This document shows positions 23,446-35,335 of a stretch of DNA of 64,000 bases, one piece after another (the stretch's first letter is position 1; the number at the start of each line of letters is the position of its first letter). The notes below the pieces were generated by a model. It was not told the DNA's origin. It made no database searches and saw only the letters and a list, made by a program, of their open reading frames with translations. The position numbers were made by a program, and so were the translations under genes. Origin of the DNA: Carallia brachiata (taxonomy: Eukaryota > Streptophyta > Magnoliopsida > Malpighiales > Rhizophoraceae); contig JADCRB010000016.1 in the NCBI GenBank assembly GCA_021464245.1, positions 7,354,129 to 7,418,128 of the forward strand. Direction: 5' to 3'.

Positions 23446-25530
23446 ATACATACAGTCGTTAAAACAAAATTTATTTACTTATACAATTATTAAAAAAAAT
23501 TATATATATATTTTTACTTATTTATATATATACATATTAAAATTTTTTAAAAAAAACAATAAATTTCATATAAAACTCACACCCATCACATCAATCAATC
23601 TCCTTCCTTTTCTTTGTTCATGTTTTGTGACACTGTCAGTCTGTGACACTTTAACTAGCCTTGATTAGAATACCCCCATCAACTTTTATTTTGGATCTTT
23701 AAGGCTGTTTGAATTGCTAGAGAAATTAAAAATAAAAAATTATAAGTTATTTTTTTATTATTTTATTCATACTTATCTGTCTCTTATTCAAATAATATTT
23801 TTTTTTACAATTTTTCCCTTCATAAATTTTTTTCTCATTTTCTTTATCATTATTTTTTTTTACATATTTTTCACTAGTTCAAACTACTTTTTTTTTTTCA
23901 CAATTGTTTTTTTGAAGGCCTACCGAAAGCAGCGCCCGTTGTTTTGATAAAATCCTCTGGGAATCTTTATTTTTATTCTTGTTTTTCTTTTTTCTTTTTT
24001 TTCCTCAAAGAACGACGTCTCGTCTTTTTAGCCGTTGGTTCGTATCTCTCTGAGCTGATCATTTGCCACGTGCGTTGGCTTCAGAAGAGCATCTGAGGTG
24101 GGTTGTTCTGAATTTCTCTAAATTAGTATTCTGTTTATCAATAACATAAGATTTTCCTCGACCAATATATATTTATAAGTAAGCATATATATTTTGTAAG
24201 TTTTTATCTTAAGCGATATTTCGATTAAAATTATAATTAATATTTTATAAACAAAATTTTTAAAATATAAAAATAATAAATATTAAAAAAATATTAATTT
24301 TTATTTTAAAAATATCTGTTATAATTTCAATCAAGATACTACATAAGATAAATACACTTAAAATATTAATATTTGTTATATATATATATGAGCTTTTCTT
24401 TTTAAGATTACGAAAGAATGGAATCAATAACTACACACAGCACAAGGGTGTGACGTCATTAATAAAATTGTCTATTAGGAAATGGGGAGGAAAACAAATC
24501 AGCGTTAAGGTTCCAAAGTTCTAAAAGAAATGGAAGAAAGGACAGGAAAAAAAAAAATACCTCATGATTAACTTACTATTAGATCGTTCAATGCACATTT
24601 TATGTTTCAAATTGGAGTTAGGTTAATAAACTTAGATAGGTATAATATTTTTAGTGGAAAAAAAAAAGAGAAAATAAATTTGTGGCTTAGAAAAAAACAA
24701 AACTTTGATTAAAATGAAAGAATTAGAAGAACAAAATTGCTACACTTATTCACAAATTTTTTTATTATAACACACTTATTATTTTAACTATACAAATTTA
24801 ATTTATTGTTTTAATTTTAGTCAGGTACTACTTAAATTTTTTGCTTTCTTACTTGCGAGACGAGGTGTGTCGTCGGATCGCTTTTTCAATTTCCGACAAC
24901 TGCTCGTGCTTTCATATGGAAGATTTTGGATCTGTCAAAGAGTACTTTTGCAATTCTTGTTCTTTGCTCCCCCTCACATGGCCATTTCTTGCCCATTCTA
25001 TATTGGGAAAAGTTTGGGATACCGAGGCTCCAATCTCAGAGATTATATTTTCTTTTCTTTGAATCTTGAATTTTCAGTTTTGGAATGGAGCACATTTTTA
25101 ATAAAATTTGATAGTAAATCGTGTGCCTCGAAGTAAAATTTTCCGAAAGAATCATAAATTAAGTGTAAAACAATTATATTGTTACGTAAAATAATAATTT
25201 AATAATAACGCAACGTATTTATTCTAATAGTAACTTAAATTCGAGTCTTTACGTTTAATACAGCAATCGGATGGACCTCTACCTGATATACTTGTAATAA
25301 AAATAACAATTACGATAACGTGACATGCAGTTGACTTAATTTCTTGTCTTTTTTTATTTATTTATTTTTTTTTTGGTCAAAAACAAGCTCAGATTCCGCC
25401 GTTTTCCTCGCCTTCTTTAAAATCTCGCTGTCACATTCGTTTTCTCATTTTCTGCCGCTCGCTACTCGGAGAGAGAGAAAGAGAGAGAGAGAAAAAGAAA
25501 ATCGAAGCTGTGCTTCACTCAAATCCTTTC
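22325..25530. other. Upstream region of SMO2-a
   Basis: AT-rich promoter-side DNA with no convincing gene. It holds a trinucleotide microsatellite (AAT)n at about 23411-23444, an AT-rich MITE-like segment at 22680-22890, and conserved blocks shared with the second duplication unit (24840-25020, 25420-25530). The ORFs at 24841-25136 lie in that shared non-coding block and differ between copies, so they are unlikely to be genes. A GA-rich leader (25471-25500) precedes the SMO2 ATG. Confidence 0.5.
22680..22890. repeat. Unit-1-specific AT-rich MITE-like insertion
   Basis: This stretch interrupts homology with the second unit (which passes directly from AAAATTAAAAATATGAG into the shared block near 31750). 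It holds a TGTGCA-type end and, reversed, AAAAAGTGATAAAAAATATT, resembling the interior of the MITE at 19241-19471. Exact ends were not found. Confidence 0.35.
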
Positions 25531-28500
25531 ATGGCTTCCGTCATCGAATCTCGCTGGCTGGTACTCTTTTGTCTTTTTGTTTTTCGTTTTTCCCCTTATT
25601 TTTAAGTCTTTATTGACTCTATTACTTTTCTGTCTTACGCTGGAGATCCATTTGCAAACCTTTTAAGTCTACATTTTTCCATGTTATGGCGATGATGATG
25701 ATTGAATTGAATGCTTGGTAGAAAGAAATTTTTTAGCTGAAGGTTAAGCAAGCAAACATTTTAGTTTGCCAGATCTTTGTATGCTAGAAATTATAGTAGT
25801 TTTTAAACCCGAACCGGCCTCTAATCCAGACAAGAATATGGGTCGGCAAATCAGCGGCCGAGCCGCGGGTTGATGGTTTAACCACTGGGACCAAGATTTT
25901 GGTTTATTTCTTTAGTTTTTAGGTCCAAAAGACTTCGAGCCTACTGAACTAATCGTGGAGTGGCCAAGCCCGGTGACCTATCATGGGCCTGAGCTCCAAC
26001 GTTAATTAAATTTATAGTGGGTTCATATAGTTAGTTTTCCGGTCCAATCACCAATACTTGTTGGTTTATGTGGCGAGGAGCTTGATTCTCCTTAAATAAG
26101 ATCTTCAGTTTGAGTCTTGTGTATGGAGAAATTAGGCACTGGGAGATGGGTCCATCCGGCTCGAACTGGATTAATTAGAGTTTAAAAAGCTTCTGGATAC
26201 GAGGATTTTCAAAAAAAAAAAAAAAGTTTTCCGGTCCAATGGTTTGGTGGTTCAGTTCGGTTTTCTCCTATTCATACGGTTTTTTATGGTCTTATTTCTT
26301 GTCCGATCAAATATTAAAATGGGACTGGATTTGGTTTTAGGCAACCATTTTATCAGTCTGACTGTTGGTTCGGTCCGATTAAATATTAAAATTGGACCGG
26401 ATTTGGTTTACAGATAGCACCAGGCAAGTTCTGTTCAATATCACGAATTTTTTACTGAAGAGAAATGATTGATTAATGGCCATTTATTGATTAAAAGGGG
26501 GAGTTTTGGAGCTTTTTACCAGTTGCCCATTTTGGGATTCATTTGGATTTCATTGTTTTTAAAATCAATTTTCTTTGTCTAGTCTGTTTTTTTTTTTTTT
26601 TTGAGGGTTTTCACATGTTGATTTTATTATTTGAATGTTGGGTTGGCTTAGTTAGGCTTCATATTGGATTTTGATACTGCTTCCATTATTTGGGTGCTAG
26701 TTTTTTTTCTAGTATGAATGGGAAGTGGGGAATATTGGTCTGCTAGTTTTTGTTTGTTTAATCATTGGTAGTTGTCTTCTGGTTTTTGGTGATTTTTTAT
26801 TTGCTTTTGATTTGCAGTATCTGATCAAGCATTTCAGCGACTTTCAATTAATGTGTCTGGGAACATTTTTTCTTCATGAAAGCGTCTTCTTCTTGTCTAG
26901 TCTTCCTTTCATATTTTTCGAAAGGGCAGGATGGCTTAGCAAGTACAAGATTCAGGTTTGGCTTTTCTTCTGCCATGCTTGCCATTGTTATCATTACTTT
27001 TGATTGTTTATTGGTGTGCCTGTATTAGTGCTAGACTCTTAGAACAACGATTCGCGTGATCGGCATATGAATATGTTCAATTCAAATTCTGTATAGTATA
27101 TCGTGATAGTGGGCTATCGAGCTCGGAATTCATGGCATTAACTGTTAAATCCAACTAGTTTGTGGTGAAGGCTCTGTTGCACAGGTTTCAGTTTTGACAA
27201 AATTAGGTGAGTTGCTGCTATGCCTGAAGTTGTAGTAAAAAAAAAAAAAAAAAAAAAGCTTCCTGGATTTAGTTTTCATTTTTCTTAGTTGACATATTGT
27301 TTGGAGGGTATCCCGGGAATTCTTCTTGAAGCTTCAATAATTTCACCATGTGCTTGGCTCTATTACTTTTCTGCTCTCCTTTTTGGTTACTGCTACTTGC
27401 CTTTCTATGCAGAGCAGAAACAACACTCGTGCAGCTCTGGAGAAATGTATTACTCGTCTAATTTTGTACCACTTTGGGGTTATTCTGCCAGTAATGCTAC
27501 TCTCTTATCCTGTCTTCCAGTTCATGGGCATTCGAAGTAGTCTTCCATTGCCGTCCTGGTATTTTCAGGTTCTTTATATACTAAATCTTTTTTGTTTTAA
27601 AGGTTGGACGTTATAGTATCTGATTCCACAGTTCCTTTATAGCTATTTGTGCTCGTGCGTGTGCCTGCTTTTCTTCGTTGTAGGGAATGATGATGGAATT
27701 ATGGTTTTGGTTTTGCAGGAAAGTAGTTTTAACACAAATAATATTCTACTTCATCCTGGAAGACTTTGTATTCTATTGGGGCCATCGTGTATTACATACA
27801 AAACGGTTGTACAAGAATGTGCACAGTATCCATCACGAGTAAGTGAGAGCATTTAGTGCATTTATTTTATTTTAATATATTATTAATGTTATCTGAACTA
27901 TGATTTTTGAATGCAGTCATTTATGTGTTTACAACATGTGCAGATATGCTACCCCATTTGGACTGACATCTGAATATGTTCACCCTGCTGAGCTACTGTT
28001 TTTTGGCTTTGTTACCATGGTTGGTCCTGCTATCACTGGGCCACATTTGATGACTTTCTGGCTTTGGGTGGTACTGAGAGTCCTAGAGACTGTTGAAACT
28101 CATTGTGGTTACCATTTCCCATGGAGTCTCTCCAATTTTATACCTTTCTATGGGGGGTGAGTTTTTTGGCCTTTGCTGGTATCTTTTGCAGCAGTTTTGA
28201 TTTTCTTTTCAACTTTCATCATTTCTGATGGTTGTTTCTCTATTTGTTAGTGCTGATTTTCATGATTATCATCACCAGTTGCTGTATACAAAATCTGGCA
28301 ATTACTCATCTACTTTTGTCTACATGGACTGGTGAGTTTTTTTTTTTTTGGGGGGGGGGGGGGTTGGGGGGGGGGGGAGAGCTGTTAGAATGGAATATAA
28401 ATATGATAATCCACTTTATTTATGGCTTATGTGAACTAAGGTTACAATATAAAGATATAATAGTCTAGGTCTAGCTATTATCATGTTGTTGTGAGATATA

Positions 28501-30087
28501 TGCCAATGATTGGTTCAGTTATGTGGTTGTGGGCTACATTTGTGCTGCCTTCTGTTATGCACACCCATGCATGCTCCAGCACATTTATGACCCTTGCATG
28601 TTGATTTAGGTCCTACGTCCCACGTTAAGTTTCTCATGTACTGATTGTAACATGGCTTCAATTTACGTGGAGAATTAAATTGCTTCAGCTGAGACTTCTT
28701 TTCTGAAGAGGAACCTTTATTTGTCTAAATATGTTTGCATGAGCAAAGTCTGAATCTGTTTTCAATTATGTTGTGATGACGTTACCAGTTTGTGGCCCGC
28801 GAGTTCTTATCACAACTTGGTACAGTTGGATGGTATTTTTTGCAGTTAGCCCTTGTAAAAGACTTTCTTAGATGATTTTAGGCCCAGTACCATCATAAAG
28901 CTTCTTATCCATACCTGTTAACTGTATCCAAGTTTAAATCGTGCACAGTTATGGCTTTTATTATTATTATTTTTTTTTTGCTGCTTGCTTTGATTCTTTG
29001 TATAAGTACTACAAAGGTGTTTAATCATACTCAGCTTTTTTTCTTTGCCCAAAATACCTCCTTTGAAGCTTTTTATTTTTTATATTTTATTTTAGCTGTT
29101 GCTATAGAACCAAGCAAAATAAAGAAAATAAAATAATTAGATGAGAATAGTCATTTTGAAATTATGAAGGACTCTATTTTATTGACTTACATTACAAGTG
29201 AGATACATGGTTGAAGGAGCTTTCTTTGCTTATATTTTTGATAGGGAAATGTTACGTACACACATTTTGTATACACATTTATACTCATATATAATATAAT
29301 AATAGTTTTTTGTATTGTTTTAGCCAGAAATTTTTTTTGTTATAGAGAATCTCATATGGTATTTGTATTATATGCTCTAAGGTAACACCCAACTAGATCT
29401 AAATTCTAGTTTTATACAAAAAAGGAAAAAGAAAGAAATATTATTTTATTACAGAGGTGTACCACTTGGTATCCTATTCAAGCCCTTATAACTATTATTG
29501 TTGTATTATTGATATAGCTAGACATGAGTTAGCTTTGAGAGCAGAATGTTAGTCCCTTCAAGGCTTCAATCCCTTGTCTGTCCCCTGAATTTTTGCTTCT
29601 TGTCTAATTATTCAAGCCTGTGTGTTCCGCTGGACAATGTTCAAGATGCTTCATATTTGGGATTACTTATTTTGCTTATCACTTGAATTTTTAATGACCC
29701 AGTGCCTCTATCATTAAAGGATGGTCTAAATGGCATTTGTTACTTGCACTTCTGCTATATTCTAATGCTTTGATGCCTTATCACTTCGGTGTTTGAGAGC
29801 GACATGTTTTCTGAGATTCATTCCTCGACCTTGGTTACATTTTTCATTACTTATTCTGCTTGGTTCTGATGTGATTGATAAGTATAATTACATATGGTCT
29901 CTAGGAATAATGAGATACGCTTTGTGTTGTTACCATTCAAAATTTGTTATGCCTGGATATTATGCTGCCATCCTCTCTGACTGTGATAATGTACCTTTTT
30001 TTTAGGTTATTCGGTACGGATGTGGGCTACAGGAAGTTGAAAGTACTCAAGAATGCTGGAGTTGAAGATGACAGCAAGAAGATGTAG
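25531..30087 (+). CDS. SMO2: 4-alpha-methylsterol monooxygenase 2, copy a
   Basis: The seven exons are 25531-25560, 26818-26955, 27413-27558, 27719-27838, 27944-28156, 28251-28331 and 30006-30087, all with GT-AG introns. The 269-residue frame is intact. It starts MASVIESRWLYLIKHFSDF, has several hydrophobic membrane segments, and keeps the three His boxes of the fatty-acid-hydroxylase/sterol-desaturase superfamily: HRVLH, HSIHH and HDYHH, the diiron ligands. Plant SMO2 works in the ER on 24-ethylidenelophenol-type sterols to remove the second C-4 methyl group. Compared with copy b and with the Arabidopsis protein as I recall it, this copy differs at normally constant places: KRL for KWL, EYVHPAELLFF for EYAHPAEILFL, ETH for EAH, HHQLL for HHRLL, and TDVGY for TDKGY. 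It may be under relaxed constraint. Confidence 0.93.
26049..26224 (+). mobile_element. tRNA-derived SINE in SMO2-a intron 1
   Basis: A 176-bp insertion with a tRNA-like promoter (GTGGCGAGGAGC near the 5' end, GTTTGAGTCTTG as B box) ends in an A-run. It is flanked by an exact 16-bp target duplication, AGTTTTCCGGTCCAAT, at 26033-26048 and 26225-26240. It is absent from the second SMO2 copy, so it inserted after the duplication or was lost there. Confidence 0.85.
28338..28380. repeat. T-run followed by long G tracts just after the exon 6 donor, SMO2-a
   Basis: Immediately after GTGAG the intron reads a T tract and then two runs of about a dozen G separated by TT. A similar T/G tract follows the same donor in copy b (about 41200-41243). 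The run lengths may be unreliable. Confidence 0.7.
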
Positions 30088-30919
30088 CATTACAGAAAGA
30101 TTCTTTTTTATCAGCTTGACATCAGAAAGTGATGTTCCTAACGTGTGAGCTAATGATCAATTATTGGCACAAATTTTTGTTTTTTTTGGCAAAATCATTC
30201 ATCTTATACATTTTTGTTGTAAAATAATTTGGTACCATTTTAATATATCTGATTGTTAAATTTGTTAAAATATAAGCTATCAACTCATCGCGTCATCATA
30301 TCACCCATAACAACCTGTCATGCCATAAAAAATATGATGATGTGACATTTTATTTTATTTTATTTATTTTTTATTATTTTTTGTTAAATTTAAAAAATTA
30401 AGTAATAAATTAAAAAATTAAAAAATTGTTAGTTATCATATTTTTATAATATAACATTTTATTAGGAAATAATATGATGACAGAACGAATAGCTGTGTCT
30501 ATGGCTGATTAAAATTAAGCCAAACACCAATTTAAGATTTAAGCTAATACAAATTAAATTTAAGATTAGGCTTCTAGGTGGTTGTTCTTGTTATTTGATG
30601 CAAAGAGGGAAGGACATGTCCAATTGGGGAAGGGCTTCCTTTTTTTGTAGGCTAGACGAGTGTTTTTAAGGCTCCCTTAGGTGTTAGGGACTCTCAGAGA
30701 ATTCTTTTATTTTAATTTATATTTAATTGTTTAATAATATAAGTATATAATATATTAGTATGAGTTTATTATCTTATAAATATGAAATAGTATTATTTTT
30801 TTTATTTTTATAAACTAATATTTCTCATCTTATGGTTAGTATTGATAAATTATATATTTATTAAAATATCTTTTTAATTAAAATAAATTTTAAATATTTT
30901 TTTAAAAATTAATATAAAA

Positions 30920-31090
30920 TTAAAAAAATTCATTTCTCTCTCCTCCTTTCTCTCTCTCTCTTCCCTCCTCTCTCTCTCTCACTCACACTCCTCGGCTCTC
31001 TCTCTTTTCTTTCTCTTTCCTCCTTCCTCTCTCTCTCTCCTCCCTCCCCTCTCTCCCTTTCCGTTAAAATTAAATAACGGCGATATTAGA
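30920..31090. repeat. CT-rich tract related to the fold-back element at 61 kb
   Basis: A run of CT/CTT/CCTC words preceded by ATTAAAAAAATTCAT. The same lead-in and CT-rich composition occur inside the left arm of the fold-back MULE at 61440-61640. It may be a remnant of a related element. Confidence 0.4.
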
Positions 31091-33440
31091 GGCCATGAGC
31101 AGGTAATGCCCTGGTCTCTATTCTCTTGGATTAGAGTGTCCGGAGCATACAGGTGGTTAATGATATTTGATAGTTGTAGGTTCCATCACCATTTTGCTCT
31201 CTCACAATGCTCTTCAGTTAGCAAATAAATTTAATGCTTAATTTTTAATAATATTTTTTATATAAATTTTAAAATTTATAAACAATATAATAGACAAGGA
31301 CATGTTAAATAAAAAACTAATTTTATTGCTTTATTTTGATTATTTTTAATAAAATATAAAAATTAAGAGTAAATGTAAGTCAATTATTTATAAAGACAAA
31401 AAAATTATTTTGATATATTATATTATTTTATCTTATATTATCTAAATATTAGATAAAATAACTATTATGTACTATTCGATACTATCTAAATATAGTATAG
31501 ATTAGTAATTTAATGTATTTTATACTATGCTAATCTATATTATCTTATATTATACTATTCCGTGTGAATATCAAATTCACCTTAAGAGTCTAAGAGCACG
31601 ACACAAGCACGTAAGTGAATGAAGTAAGGTGCACTTGTAACAAATTAAAAAATATTTTTAAAGAATATAATAAAATAAAAATCGGAGAAGAAAATAAATA
31701 ATTAAATTACTTTAAGAAGAATTATGCAAAGATATATAAAAGAAAAATTAAAAATATGAGAAGAAAGGAGAGAGAGAGGAAAATGTTTTTCTGCACCAAG
31801 CATAAGAAAATGGACACTTATAATTAAACAAATGCACCCTTAGAAGGATTGCAATGGGCGAAGACATAAAAAATTAACCCAAGTCCGTCCGTTTATGGAC
31901 TGCGTGGTTCGGGCGACCAAGCTCATGAGTAGGTTTCTATTGCTTCTGCAGGCTCCCTGTGCGCAAAGGGCGCTGTTACGAACCTTGAGGTGGGAGTCGA
32001 ATTTTGCAGTTCGAGACAAATAATAATTACAATCACATTAATAAATTATAAAATAAAAAAAAATTAAAATTTAAATCTAAAACGTAATATTAGATAAATG
32101 TTATCATATAATTAAAAATGTAAATCTTACATATTATGCATTAAAAAAAATTTTCTTCAAAAATATATATTTTTTAAATTACAATTTTATTTAAAATATC
32201 AAAACAGTTACATTTTCTCAGTAAATCGTTGTATTTTGAAACGTGCGTTTTGCTATTACTTTCTGGCTCTCAAATTCGGGTCCTGAAAATTTTCTGTTGC
32301 ATCAACGCACATGTTCATGTTGACTCTTTTCGCTAGTACATTGCATGTTGACCTACTCTTTGTTAAACTTTTGTTGACATGAGGTACTTTGGTTCCCTCT
32401 GTGCTCTGTCAAGAAGTTGACGCTGATTGGGAAAATTTGAATCCTCCATCAACTTTTGTTTTGGGTCTGTAAGGGCCTGTTTGTTTTGGTAAAAAAAAAG
32501 AAAGAAAAAAAAATATTAAAAAGAAAATCGCTATTCATATAAAACTATTAGAAGGAAAATTATTATTTATTTTTTTTCTTTTCATTTTTTTTCAAATATT
32601 TTTTTATTTATTTAAATTACTTTCTTTAACCCTCCAACCTTTGACATATTAGCTGTAATCACCCAGGATCAGAAAGCTGGGCCCGTTGTTTTGATAAAGT
32701 CCTCTAGGAATCTTTATTTATTTATTTCTTTTTTGGTTTTTCTTTCCTGTTTTCGATGTCTTGCCTTTTTCACCGTTGGTTCGTGTCTCTCGCATCTTAT
32801 CATTCGCCATATGCGTTGGCTTCAGATGAGAGAATCTGAGGTTGTTCTGCATTTCTGAATAAAATTGTCAGTCAGGAAATTAAGGGGAAAACGAATCAGC
32901 ATTAAGGTTCCAAAGTTCTAAAGGAAATAGAAGAAAGGACAAAAAAAAAAAAAAAACCCCATCATGATTAACTTCGTTCTATGCATATTTTATGTTATAA
33001 ATTGGAGTTACGTTAATCACATTAAATAGGTATAATATTTTTAGTCTCAAAAAAAATGAGAAAATAAATTCATAGCTTAGTAAAAAACGAAAATTCGACT
33101 AAAGTGAAAGAATTAGAAAAACAAAATTACTATACTTTTTGACAATTTCTTTTCATTATAACACACTTATCATTTTAAACTATTTATATATTTTTTTTAT
33201 AATTTCACTTAGGTACTATTTAAATTTTTTGGTTTCTTACTTGTCAGACGAGGCGTGTCGTCGGATCGAATTTGATAGAAAGATTGGCTTACAGACGAAA
33301 ATTTTCCGAAAATGACAACGAATTTCCGACAAATGCTCGTGCTTTCATGTGGATGATTTTGGAACTATCAAAGGGTAGTTATGCAATTCTTGTTCTTTGC
33401 TCCCCCTCCACGTGGCCATTTCTTGCCTATTTTATATCGG

Positions 33441-33886
33441 TAAAAACTTTAATTTCACTCATCATCATTATGTATTTTGAAATTTTTATTTGTAATATTT
33501 TTTTATTTTAAATTATACTTTTAATGTTTTTTTTCGTAAATCTTTTTTACCTTTTTTTATTAGTTAACCGTTAAGTGTGATACGTGACGATCTAATTAAC
33601 AATACATCATCTTACTTATAGCCCACATCAGCAACACAGATGATAGTGAGCTATGAGTAAGATTATTTTTCACATCATGAAGTAATGACGTGTTGCTGTG
33701 TGAGTTATGAGTGGGATGATGTATCGCTGATTGAACCGCTACATGTCACACTTAAAGGTCAACTAACGGAAAAAGATAAAAAAAATTGACGGAAAAAACG
33801 TTAAAGGTGAAATTTAAAAAAAAATATATTGTGGGTGCAATTTTCAAAAGACATAAAGATAATAAGTAAAATTAGAGCTTTTGTTT
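33441..33886. mobile_element. Long-TIR Mutator-like MITE in unit 2
   Basis: The two halves form an imperfect inverted repeat of about 200 bases per arm. The left arm has CCGTTAAGTGTGA(T)ACGTG. The right arm, reversed, has CCTTTAAGTGTGACATGTAG, and both contain ATACATCATC. Flanks TTTATATCGG (33431-33440) and TTTATATTTG (33887-33896) look like a decayed 9-10-bp target duplication. Unit 1 has an empty site near 24998-25007 (TCTATATTGG), which confirms insertion. Confidence 0.8.
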
Positions 33887-33966
33887 TTTATATTTGAAAA
33901 AGTTTGGGATACTGAGACCTAAACTTAGGGATTCAATTTTCTTTTTTTTGAATTTTGAATTTCAGT

Positions 33967-34400
33967 TTTTTTTTTTGACACAAGGGAATCATTTTATTGA
34001 TATTTTTCAAATTTGTATACAAGACCGATATAAAAGTATTAGAAATACTAACGTGAAGCAGGAGAAGAACTCGACTCTAATGACCTATATTTCATAATGT
34101 TAAAACGACCCTTCACAAACGGGACTCGTAACCCGTTAAGATATAATCTTCTAATAAGGATATAAACCGACTAATGATTAAACTCATCTAACCATGGATA
34201 ATTAGATTTTAATTCAGTAAAATAACTCTGCCAATGGCAGAAATACTGCATTTTGGTGGACTCGTAACAAAAATTGATCGAATAAATCTGCCATCAATTT
34301 CCAACAACACAACACTACAGCCGACAAAAAGGCAACAACAGAAAACCCACAATAGATATCAAAAACCTTCCCAAAAGACTCCAAATGAGACATAAGCGGT
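33967..34400 (-). mobile_element. 3' part of a non-LTR retroelement, copy 1
   Basis: On the minus strand the sequence ends TTGTGTC followed by a long A tail (T-run at 33965-33976). It is clearly homologous over about 430 bases to 59581-60017, with shared words such as TTGATCGAATAAAT, CAAAAGACTCCA and GGATATAAAC. It breaks the homology between the two SMO2 units at exactly this point. Confidence 0.7.
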
Positions 34401-34923
34401 TTTGGGTGCGGAGGTGACGGCATTTGCTGTGGCTACCCCATTGGTAGAGGCGGCTCCCCAAAGGCAAATAGCTGCAGCGATGAGGACAAGGTTGGCATCA
34501 AAGGAACTGTGGACGGCAGAAGTGCGACACTAGCGATGGATGGATCAGTGGAATGGCAGCAGTAGCACCAGATTCAGTAGCAGTTGAGACAACTTGTGAC
34601 TGCTCCGGTAGCCGGTATGTCGGCACTAGAGGCAAAAACAGTGTCGGAGGCAGTGTCGCCGGGAGTCAGTACAGTGGCATAGCAACTAAGAGGATGGCTA
34701 AAATTGTGAAAATGAAGTATGGCCAGAGAGTAGCTCAAATTTGATGTTGGGAAGGCCGTCAGTGAACTCTACTTAATTAGATCTACAAAAAAAGAGAAGG
34801 AGATAGGAGGAAGAAGCGGTTTTTGGAGAGAAAGATGAGAGAAAGAGGGGAGGAGGAAGCCATAGAGGAAAGGAAAAGGAGACGGGAAGAAGAAAAACCG
34901 AACAGAGGGTGGAGGAGGAGTCG

Positions 34924-35335
34924 GTCTAGAAGGAATATTATGCATTATTAATGGTATTTTGTATCAGAATGGTGTGGTGAAATTGTGTGCTAACTTAGCA
35001 CAAAAAAAACTAAAAAAAAAAAAGAAACTTTACGGTAACCCATTTTTGAGAGATAGTGACCACCTCTACTAAATACCGTGAAGTCACTCTGTAGCCACTA
35101 AAATTATCCTTAACTTTATTTTTTTCCTACGATCTAGACTCAATATTATGTATTATCAATGGTATTTTGTAACAATATGGTGTGGTGAAATTGTGTGCTA
35201 ACTTAGCACAAGAAAAAAAACCAAAAAACAAAGGAAATTCTGTGCTAACGGTTTTTGAGAGATATTGACCACCTCTACTAAATACCGTGAAGTCACTCTA
35301 CAGCCACTAAAATTATCCTTAACTTTATTTTATTC
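34924..35335. repeat. Two-copy 204-bp direct tandem repeat
   Basis: Copies at about 34924-35128 and 35132-35335. Both contain TCTAGA, AATGGTATTTTGTA, GTGTGCTAACTTAGCACAA, GACCACCTCTACTAAATACC and AAAATTATCCTTAACTTTAT, in that order. They differ mainly in A-run length and a few substitutions. The repeat is non-coding. Confidence 0.9.

Larger units (their letters stand above)
22440..30138 (+). repeat. Tandem segmental duplication, unit 1 (carries SMO2-a)
   Basis: Sequence from about 22440 to about 30138 is repeated in the same order and orientation at about 30540-42920. Shared landmarks: AGGCTTCT at 22467 and 30567; AATGTTTTTCTGCA at about 22947 and 31780; TACATTGCATGTTGACCTAC near 23170 and 32335; CGACAA(C/A)TGCTCGTGCTTTC near 24893 and 33325; AAAAGTTTGGGATAC near 25007 and 33898; CTCGCTGTCACATTCG near 25423 and 38760; then all seven SMO2 exons and their introns. 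Homology stops ~50 bases after the SMO2 stop codons. Unit 1 has private insertions at about 22680-22890 and in SMO2 intron 1. Confidence 0.9.

Noticed and set aside
24841..25136. Overlapping ORFs upstream of SMO2-a
   Set aside because: The same block in unit 2 (33290-33440) has different frames and stops, so the conservation is not protein-coding.
30139..30540. Junction between SMO2 units examined for a transposon or terminal repeats that mediated duplication
   Set aside because: Only AT-rich DNA with short inverted words (ATGATGTGACAT, ATATGATGACAG) was seen, not enough to name an element or mechanism.
34214..34744. Two short ORFs between the SMO2 genes
   Set aside because: They lie in and beside a truncated retroelement copy and show no reverse transcriptase or other domain.
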